Shown here: in pieces, positions 49,534 through 59,600 of the stretch
Layout of the letters: every line of letters starts with the position of its first letter
How positions within the stretch are numbered: position 1 is the stretch's first letter
Assembly (NCBI GenBank): GCA_003013855.2
Contig: PVNU02002791.1
Coordinates: 39,704 to 103,703 of the forward strand
Direction of reading: 5' to 3'
Source: Liriodendron chinense
Lineage: Eukaryota > Streptophyta > Magnoliopsida > Magnoliales > Magnoliaceae
Length of the DNA: 64,000 nt
Translations under genes and position numbers: made by a program
Notes under the pieces: model-generated
What the model was told of the DNA's origin: nothing
Databases searched by the model: none
The model's input: the letters and a program-made list of their open reading frames with translations, nothing else

Positions 49534-50460
49534 CACCTATATCTTTATGGCTCGATGATGACGGGCCTGGATTGTTCATGAGGACTTGAGGAGCATTGAA
49601 GACCTTACACATGTAGTCCGAGACATTTGAAAAGACCCCACCTTGGGAAGACATGTGTGAGTTGCTTGAAGGAGATATGATCGGACCGTTGGATCGTGAT
49701 GATGATGTGATCGGACCATTGGTTCATCGTGGCCCCCTTTCATCACACCATCATTGGAGTGCATTGGACATCTTAGATTTGAGTTTATTTTATGCATTTT
49801 TTACTTATTTGAGTTTCGGGTTAGTGTGGGTACGTTTTTTCATGCAAATGTCTTTTTTTTGAAATTTTGTTAGTAGGGGTATTTTGGTAATTATGCTAAT
49901 TCCGAATTTTATAAGGGTGTTTCCCTAAACCTTTTTGATTAGTTGTTGATTTATGAAAAAGAGCAAACCTTTGGTTGCCTCCTTCCTCTTTCCCTCTCTC
50001 ATGGTGCTTCTTCTTCTTCCTTGATCTCCTTCTTCTCTATTCTTCTTGTGCCCCTCCAACTTCTTCCAGGTATTTCATCTTCTATTATTATCCTTCTAAA
50101 CTTCTGTTTTGTTTATTCCCCACGATCTAAACCTTGAGAATCGATCTAAACCCTAAACCCCCAAATTCTCAAATCCCTAATCCGAGAAACTTTCTAATTC
50201 TTTGGACTAGTGATCATCATTGATCGATTGGGTATGACCATGCAAGATCGGGAGGTTCCATCCCTCGCCGGATCCAACCTATATGCTACTTGAATCCCAT
50301 ACTCCATGGTTGTGATGATGGCCCGTCCCATTGCATGTTTCCTTTATGATTTTCTTAGTTTATGATGATTGATGCTAGATTTTATTATTATTATTGCTTT
50401 TATTTCCGCTGAATAATTGTGTTCATGAGCATGCATCATATTTAGGGCTGTCCTGCATCA
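49484..50460 (+). repeat. 3' LTR of the chromovirus-type element
   Basis: This 977-bp copy of 46070-47047 ends CTGCATCA at 50460, followed at once by the target duplication CATTT. Confidence 0.95.
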
Positions 50461-51375
50461 CATTTTGGATTTTATTCATTTAGAAATTATGGTATTTATG
50501 GATTCTTTCCTTTGGTTTTTTTTTTTTTTTTTTTTTTAATCATGGTTTTTTAATTTTTGAGGTTATTTTTTATATAAAGGTTGTGCATTTAATTTTAAGG
50601 CTATTTTTGGATGCGCTATTGTATCAAATTGTAATATTGTTTAAATAGAGTGGTGGTTATAAATTGAAGGATGGACTTCAACTTTTTATTTTAATTTTTA
50701 ATTTTACCTTTTCACCATTTCAATTCTGAGCTTTCTGCTTTTGATAAAGTTGTTGCTGTGATTGATGAACTTCAACATTTTTCTCATTCTTGTGTTCATG
50801 CCTTCATGGTAACAAAATTTTCCATTTTCTCGAAGACGTGAATTATTGGCATGTTCTTTAAAATTAAATTCTTGAATAGCCCATGAATTTTTCAGTAGTT
50901 CTAAAAAAGAAAAGAAAGGAACCCCCAAAATGACCATTTTATTTTCCCTACTTTAGAGTTTAGATAAAATGGTGATGGTTTAGGTCTTCATTGGCCTCAT
51001 TCTCCACCCGATGTTGTACAATGGCACCAGAATAGGGTTGGGGGAAAAAAAAGAAAAAGAATAACAAGAATACAGAGAGGTTTTTTGGAGTTTCATGATC
51101 TTTCTGATTTTCCCGATTAACTGCCTCGCAAAAATTTCCCAAACTTAAACATTGTGATACTCTTGTGATGGAGTTTTTCTAGTTTTGATATGGATAAATT
51201 AGAAGATGAAGTGCTCATATTCATATTTCTTTCCTGTTATGGTGTTTTGGGTTTCTAATGGTACTATAATTGTGTCGGTTATGAAAGCTGAAGCATTTTT
51301 ATTCTATACTATCTCATTCATTTCACTTGTTTCCGCCATCATTGTATGATTCAAATGGTGTCAATTTATGACTAG
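50461..51375. other. 5' side of the first visible MDH exon
   Basis: This is AT-rich, intron- or leader-like DNA between the LTR element and the MDH exon. It ends in TTATGACTAG before AAGATGGAGG, a plausible acceptor. No reading frame with the peroxisomal PTS2 pattern (R-x-x-x-I-S-A-H-L type) was found here. Confidence 0.5.
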
Positions 51376-54300
51376 AAGATGGAGGGAAGCTCCAGTTTGA
51401 GGCCTGCTGCTTGTCGATCAAAAGGTGGGGCATCCGGATTCAAAGTCGCGATCTTGGGTGCTGCTGGAGGCATAGGCCAACCACTTGCATTGTTGATGAA
51501 GATGAATCCATTGGTTTCAGTTCTACATCTGTATGATGTTGTCAATTCTCCTGGTGTTACGGCAGACATCAGTCACATGGACACGGGTGCTGTGGTACTT
51601 CTCTCCTCCCCTGCCTTCAATTTTCTGAAATTTTAAAATTTTGGCAAGGCTTGAAAATGTATAGCTGATTGTTGTTCTTTATGTCTACAGTTATTGGTCA
51701 GGGTTTTTGGGCTTGAGGTCTTCTCATTTTAGGAATCTAGTTTCTATGGTTTGAGATTTGCTTCCTGTCCTATTCTACTGAAGCATAACGGGTGTGTTGT
51801 AGTTGAGGGGTTATTTGGTTTCAGGCATGATGTTTTGGATCATAGGGTTTTGGGTTTATGTTATTAATATTAAGTTTCTCATATCAGTCATATGGTTCTA
51901 TGTTGATCTGTTTCTTAGCTAATTCTTTGAAAATTGGAAATTCTACATCGATGATTAGGGCCACAATTTCTTATCTAGGGTTTATTTATTTATTTTTACC
52001 ACTCTCAGGTTTGTAGTGTTTGGGTTCCAAACCTTTCCGTTCATAATATTGGGTTTCAGATAATGCTAAAAAAGAAAAAGGAGGGAAAAAAGAAAACTCA
52101 TCGACCTAAGAGTTAATCCACATTGTCTCCTTTTGGCCAGACTATGAGAGTCCATCTACGAAGTTTATAGGACGTTAGTGAGTTGACGATCAACTCAGTC
52201 AATTTTACAAAAAGGAAAAAGGGTATGTTGAATTTCCGTTGACACTCCCAAGTCGAGCACGGAATCAAAAGCTCAATTTCCAAGTCGAGTCCAAGCTTAT
52301 GCACACTGGTTTCAGATATTAGTCACATTTCTATTTCATTATAGTGCAATGCCGTTATTCTCAAATTCCTTAAATTTGGTACTCATGCCTGATTTCCTCT
52401 ATTGGGTTTTTGATCAACATACTTGAATTTTGGTGTTTTGGTTTTTGTTTTTTAAGGTACTTGGATTCTTGGGGGTGTCACAATTAGAGAGTGCACTTAC
52501 AGGAATGGACCTTGTCATCATTCCAGCCGGTGTTCCAAGGAAGCCAGGAATGACGAGGGATGACTTATTCAATATCAATGCTGGAATCGTTAAGACTCTT
52601 TGTGAAGGAGTCGCTAAGTATTGCCCTCGCGCAATTGTGAATGTGATCAGCAATCCGGTGAATTCTACTATCCCGATTGCAGCGGAGGTTTTCAAGAAAG
52701 CTGGCATGTTTGATCCCAAACGCCTTTTGGGAGTGACGATGCTCGATGTAGTGAGAGCCAATACCTTTGTGGTATGCAATTGGTTTCTTTTATTTACAAT
52801 TTGGGAGTTGTGGAGCTATTTGTTGTTCAGATTCTTGTAGCTGTGTTATAGAGAAGAGTTTTACTAAGCCTGTGCACATCTCTACCCATATGGCTCCACA
52901 TGCCAACCTGGCACATCTGTTGGTTTGCCTCACGGTATATGTTGGTTTCAACCAAATACAGGCTGGCAAACTCATCAGATGGGTGGTCGCGCTCATAATT
53001 TGCATGTGGGCCAACAAGATTTTTCAGTCAAATCATCTGCACAGTGGGGCCACCTGATGAACAGCTCAGATGTTCCTCTTATGTTCACTGAGTGTTAGCT
53101 CAGCAAAACTCCATGTGAATACCCGCTTGAAATCTGTTTGTTGTCAGTGAGTGGTGTTGTGGATTTCTCATTGATTCAGTGTCTAGTGTCATCAGTAGTC
53201 GATGGTGTTGATCTGTTTTAATGTTATGTTACTGTCACAGGCTGAGGTATTAGGAATTGATCCCCGGGAAGTTGATGTCCCAGTCGTTGGTGGCCATGCA
53301 GGGGTTACGATCTTACCCCTTCTGTCCCAGGTTGGAAGAACTCTCTCTGAATTTCAACATGTGACCCTTTCTTTTAGCCCCGATAATGGTAGTCACTTAT
53401 GTGAACTTTCATAGTACTCGTGGCATGGACATGCCAACTTGACACGTGTCAATAGATGCAAAAATCGGGCCAGCCTGCTGAATAGTGGCTACTCGTGTAC
53501 CAAAGAAATGGCCGGTTAAAAAGAATTGACCAAAGGTCCATATTGGCTATATGCGTGCAGCGCCCACCAGACAAGCAGATCAGACAGAATTCTGGACACC
53601 GCGGGTCCCACCTGTTGAGCATCTTGGATCTTGCATACATGTGCCATGTTGATTCATGCCAGCAGCGAGTCCTGTGAAACTGCACTCATGCAGATCACAT
53701 TTAGTTTTCGCATCATTTTTTCCACTTACAATTCTGACTTCTGGCAAGTTTTTGTTCCAATGATAAGTTGGAGATCCATTTATGCAGGTTAAGCCTCCAT
53801 GCTCCTTCACTGCAGAAGAAATTAATTACTTGACAGATCGGATCCAGAACGGTGGCACAGAAGTTGTTGAGGTAAACATTCCCGTATTCATTCCAGAAAT
53901 ATGTATGAAAACAATAATACATCTCTTGTATAATGGTACATACAGGCACAGCCTATCAGACTAGACCCTCCAAATCCTTCAGGTACCAGCTTTGGATTAT
54001 ATGACATGGATATGGGCATGGGATCCTTGGCAGATATTGAACTGTCATAGCTGGATATTTATATTAAAAATTATTTAATAATAGAAAGTTATTTAATATT
54101 AAATATATAACCATGTCCTTTACTCTGAGTTGTCCAACACCTAGATCGGTACACATTTTCTCCGAACTTGACAGTGATTCAGTAGAAATGCATAATATGA
54201 GATCCGTTAAGGTGCAAAACATGTTCTGTTGTTTAGGTAATTGTCGAATAACCACTTGCTCTAAAAGCTCGAGCTGTTATAGGATGGTGTATAAATATAT

Positions 54301-56567
54301 ATCAAGGGACTTTAACACTCCCCCGCACGTGTGGGGTGGAACTCTGCATGGGAACATACTGGGCAAGGGTGGAGGGACACTCAGACTTGATTTCCTGGCC
54401 CCCCATGGGAGAATATATTACGGAGGCATATTTGTTGCTCTTGGGATTTGAACACATTACCTTTTGCTCTGATACCATGTCAAATAACCACTTGCTCTTA
54501 AAGCTCGAGCCATTAGAGAATGGTGTATCAATGTATATCAAGGGACTTTAATAGTAATATTTATACTTTAGGATTTTTGGATGGAGGAAAACTAAAACAT
54601 GGATAAGGATAAGTAACCTGGAATTCTCAGAAAATGAAAAACCATGGTCTCTGATTTTCTTTACCGTTGCTTGTTTTGGGTTTCAGTTTTACATGGATTC
54701 CATGCATGGTTACTTCGAACATGTCACCTTGTGTGTCTTCTCAGCTTTGGAAATCGATCTAACGTTGTTTTTGGGAGAAACATGGGTCTACAGCTTTTGA
54801 TAAAAAGCTGGAAAATGGATGTCGATTTCTAATGTTACTTTTTGCGCAAACAGAGGAAAAGTAGGTTTGCCATGGAAAGCAAATTCATTTCCGGGGCTTT
54901 CTGTGTTCCCAAACACCCTCTTAATGTTGAATTGTCAGACACTAGTGGGGATGATAGGGTGACTTTGATGTGGCATGCTAGTGGAATGTATATAAAAGAT
55001 TTGTTGGGACCATGTGGGTGGGACCAAGGAATGTCAAAATAGTCCACACTATAGAAGTTGTTCAGAATAAATAATATCCTATTTTCTGAGCATGCATGGA
55101 AATGATTCATGGATAAAAGACGGAAGCTCAGGAACATTTATAATGTTTTAGGGGGAAAAGGTGTTTTCTTAGGAACTCTATTAGTGGGTGTTTATCAATA
55201 AATAGTTGTGGATTTTAGGGGTAGCTAGTGGTCATTTTACTTTAATTGTGTGTGGTTTTGTTGTAATCTCATGTGATTCAAAGGTAGCTATTGAATGAGC
55301 ATACATTCTTGGCCATTAGTACATTGTAAATGAGAAAGGGCCAAGGAAAAAACAAATTTGATCATCCACTTCTCATTTTAAACAAGTGTGTTTTCTAGGT
55401 AAAATTGGTGTTTTAAATAGCAAATTGTGTGTAGCTTAGCATCCATCCCTCTAGACCATGAGGCATGAGCTACGCTTCGCATTACTTGTACATTTTACTT
55501 ATAGATTTTTAATTAAGGTTGTGCTTAATGAACATGAAATTTTAATTAAAATTTCATGAAATTTGGTGCAACCAAACGCAACATAAAACAATAGGAAAAA
55601 TATGGCAAAGATTTATTATAAAGATAAAGAAGTAGCGATTGAATTATTTAATAGTGTGAGTTATATTATGTTACTAAAAAAACATTAACTAATTTCTATT
55701 GAAAAATGTAACAAATCATCAAAAACATTAACTGATGAAGGCATTTAGTGTATATGTAGGCTATGTAGCGTGGAGGCTAAGCAAGCTATGCAGCTTAAGC
55801 TATTTAAACCAATAGGTAAAACATTGCCCCCTTGTAATACACTTGTAATGGGTAATTATTTATGAAGTGAAATCTTTCTTCCCTTTTAGTTCTTGCAATT
55901 ATCTCTTGTTTTGGCATCAATTCTCCCTCTCCACTTGGACCTGTCAATTGCAAGATTGGCCCTTTATTGAGATCTAAATCTTTAACATGCTTCTCACAAG
56001 AGTTGTTCCTTGGCATCCTATTCGCCATAGATCGGATGTTGTTTGAGTTCCATATATTTGGTTTTGATGAATTGAGATTTAATGCAAGCTTCCTTTTGAT
56101 GTCACTCAATCTCATCCAACACAGTAGAGATGTGTGCCTTAATTTCTCATCACTCTTCTTTTCTTGCATCATCCTCCATAGAAAAGCCTCAGTCACGACC
56201 ACAGACATCTTGCCACCATCGCCGGAACTTGCACGTCGATGAAGCACCACCCAAAGAGTGATAGCACAAGCTCTGACATCAAATGATGCGGAGAGAGGGA
56301 GAATTGATGATATAAACAAGAGAAAATTGCAAAAATTATGGGGCATTTGGCATCTCTACAAATAAGAGCTTATTGGCTTATTTATTAAAAAATAAGCTTT
56401 TAGATTGTTTGGTAAATATCTAATTATGCAGCTGATTTGTTTAGAAATTAGCAGATAAGCTCTTTCATAAGCAATGGAGGGTTCACTTTTTCTTTAAGAG
56501 TTTCTTTAGCTTAAGCTGTTAGAGATTAGGGCTTTAATCATTTTTTTAAATACCAAAATTATCCTCA

Positions 56568-56614
<47 letters not shown>

Positions 56615-59600
56615 AGCGGGCCTACATGGTGAACGACCTGTGGCCCTACATGATGAATGGTCCACGTCCAGGAGGGCCCACATAATGGATGATTAACACC
56701 AAAGGTGGACCCCACATGATGGACGATGCACTTCAAGTGGGCCCCACTTGATGGACAGTCCACATCAAAGTTGGGACCCCATGAATCCATGATGGATGGC
56801 GGACATTGAAGGTGGGACCCCATGATGGATGGTGTAAATTGAAGTTGGGCCCACATGATTGGAAGGTTGACATCAAAGGTGAACCCACTTGATGAACGAC
56901 CCATATTGAAGGTAGGCCCCACATTCCACCTTTACCCATTCCTCTTGATTTGATGATTTTACCCAAGCAATCAATAGCCCAAAAAAATGAACAATCCACA
57001 TTGATTGTAATGGAGTTGTTGTGATTTTTAAAAGTGATAGCAACTGCCCCTAAAAAAGCTCTTATTTGAATGTTTTATCAAACGTGCTTATTTCAAATAA
57101 GAAAAAGCCTTTTTTTGGTAATGAAAGAGTGATTTTACCAAACAAGCTTATTGTAAAACAAGAGCTAGAAGAAAAAGTCTTTTTAGAATACCTCTTATTG
57201 GATTAGATTAGAGATGCCAAAAGGGCCCTAAGGTTGAAGAATAAAGATTTCACTCATAGATAAACACTCATTATAAGGGTCATTATAAGAGAATAATGCT
57301 CTACCTAAAACACACACACGCTAAAAATGAAGATTGAATGCCCACATCCGTTTTCCCCTAAACCTTTATACAGAACTACCTGTATAATCCCATTTACACA
57401 ACTAATTCCCAAGAATGCATGCCCATTAAAAAACTACTTAGGGATCACATGAGAATTCATCAAAACCACTCAAAATTAAGTCAAATAACACTAGCTACCC
57501 ACAAAGTCAACAACTAATTATTGATAAATACATACTAATAGATTACCTTAGCACACGCCCTTTCCCTATGAAATTTCGAAGCTTCTATCTTTTTTCCCAA
57601 GAAACATTTCTCACGCATCTTTAGGAAATGGGATATTATTTATTGTCATCCATTTGCCGACTCCAATTAATTTGGAGAAGGCTCAGATGATTATAATGAT
57701 TTATTGCCAACCACTTTCTAATTGTAGACTGTTTTGACCTTTGCCACATCTATTGTCCATTCAAATGCTCCAGCCACATGGGCCCACTAAAAATTACAAT
57801 TGTATCTCACTTCATACTTCCCATTAGCATGTGCTACATCAGAATTATACCACGACTATTGTGCTTGGGTGGATCCCTTGTTGTGTGCTTGCATGTACCT
57901 CAAATCCTAACTGCCCAAATAGTAGGACCACTGTAGATCAACTATAATCCAAACATAACACTCAAAGTACGATCCTAACTATCTAATTGGTTGGCATCTA
58001 ATGGACGATAAAAACTGAAAGTAATGAATGGTCCAAATTCAACAAACAAATGTCTCTTAACTAGAGGTCGGTATTGTGCGATTAATTTGACTTTGGGGAC
58101 ATGACCGATCTAGAGCAGGTCCACTATTTGAGAGGTTAGGATTTGAGTCACATGCACCTCCTGGAAGGAGCTACCTCAATACCATAGTGATGGTTAATTC
58201 CCAGCACCTTGTCATTCTCCCAAGCACCCCATACGGGACCCATTTCTAAGTGTTTGCATAACATAGAAATTATATCAGACATTTTAGAATTTCATTGTAG
58301 TGGGCCTTGGTCATTGCAACAAGTAATTAGTTGGTGCTTTGCACTTCGCTAGGACCTAGTAGGGGTGGTTGCTTGCTACCATGTAAAGCTCTCGAATCTA
58401 CCAGTCTCTTTTATGAGTTGATAAATTGGAAGCTTTTCAGCTTTCTCCTTCCAAATTTCAAACCTGTAGAAGTTGCTTGATGATGTAGAACGGGTCGTAG
58501 ATTCATTCATGTCTCAGATGGACAGAACGAAGGAGCCCAAGGGAAATCGAAAAAATTCAGCATAGTTTGACCGGTCAACTGATCGAAATATTGCCAGAAA
58601 TTTCAGAAATTCCAGACTGGTCTCTGGACAGTTTTTGGCCTTTCGACCAGTCAAAATTCCTGGTTGGACCAATTGAAATATTCAAATAATTAAGCTGAAG
58701 TCTCTGGACAGTTTTTGGCATTTTCAACTGATCGACTGATTGGGTCGACGGTCGACGCTCAGTTCAACCTGTTGAATCAACCGGTCGACGGATGATAGAG
58801 GACTGGTGCATTTTTCCAGTTTTCTTTCCTTATTTGTTTAGGACTCGCTTAGTTGCATTTTATAGTTTGTTTTAGGATATATAAGCATGTTAAACTCATT
58901 TTTCATTAATGCTACTATTATTCTTCAATAAAATTCTGATTTTATCTATTTCTTGTGGATTTGAGATTTTCTCGTGTATTCAAGAGGGTCTTGTGGATTC
59001 AAGGTGTTTATCGATTGAGGAAGACGGTGATGATCATCCTCATCACGTCTTCCCTGTGTCACTTAATATAGTTAAAGCGCTACTCTATATAACATGAGCA
59101 ACCAGGGGGAAGCTTTTTCCCGCAAGTAGTTTTTGAGGGTGCTTATAACTTTGCATTATTTGAGGACATGTGAAGGGTTTTTAAGTAAAGAAAGGGTATT
59201 TTTAAGTAATCTAAAAATGACTCCAGCTATCTGCTTAACAACACGTCGTTGTGATTTTGCCCACTTCCCAAGAAAAGGGGGCGATGTAGATTTTACCAGC
59301 TCCCTTAAACAGCAGTTATCCCTCTACTAGGACACGTCATATAGGAAATGGGTGTAACACCCAAACTCTATGGGGTGCAACATGTTATTTGTGTGACACA
59401 TCCATCAGATGCATTCACTGATGTTCACTGTTCATCCCAAAACACAGCTTGATCTAGAACTCAGGTGAGCCACAATACGAGGAACAATTTCAAAGTAAAC
59501 ACAAAACCTCTTGAATTCATGCAGTATGTCCATCTGACTTTTAGATTACTCTGATTTTTTAAGATGTCCTTCATCTGGATGAGTCTTATCAGTGGAATTG

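Larger units (their letters stand above)
46070..50460 (+). mobile_element. Ty3 chromovirus-type LTR retrotransposon, internally deleted, TSD CATTT
   Basis: The element is complete at its ends: 978- and 977-bp LTRs (TGATGCGG...GCATCA; the 5' LTR ends GCATTA), a primer-binding site TGGTATCAGAG at 47052-47062, a purine-rich tract GACGAGGAGAA before the 3' LTR, and CATTT on both sides (46065-46069, 50461-50465). The 2.4-kb interior holds Gag and fragments of Pol ending with integrase C-terminus and chromodomain, marking a chromovirus. Protease, the RT catalytic core, RNase H and the integrase core are gone, so it is non-autonomous. By eye the LTRs differ at about 20 sites, indicating a fairly recent insertion. 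It sits 0.9 kb upstream of the first visible MDH exon. Confidence 0.95.
56340..57228. mobile_element. TIR element with TTTGGCATCTCTA ends
   Basis: The left end GGGGCATTTGGCATCTCTAC and the reverse complement of the right end GGGCCCTTTTGGCATCTCTA match, and AATAAGAGCTTATTGG versus CCAATAAGAGG continue the inversion. The interior holds a CT microsatellite and an irregular repeat array. A target duplication could not be fixed. It lies in intron 4 of the right MDH gene. Confidence 0.65.

Noticed and set aside
55804..56346. 180-codon minus-strand ORF in MDH intron 4
   Set aside because: No domain is recognisable and a degenerate primer-site-like sequence suggests retroelement debris; not enough support for a gene.
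56506..56999. Two minus-strand ORFs of 88 and 138 codons
   Set aside because: They read through the irregular GGGCCCCACATGATGGA array and CT repeat, in two frames at once, so they are repeat translations.
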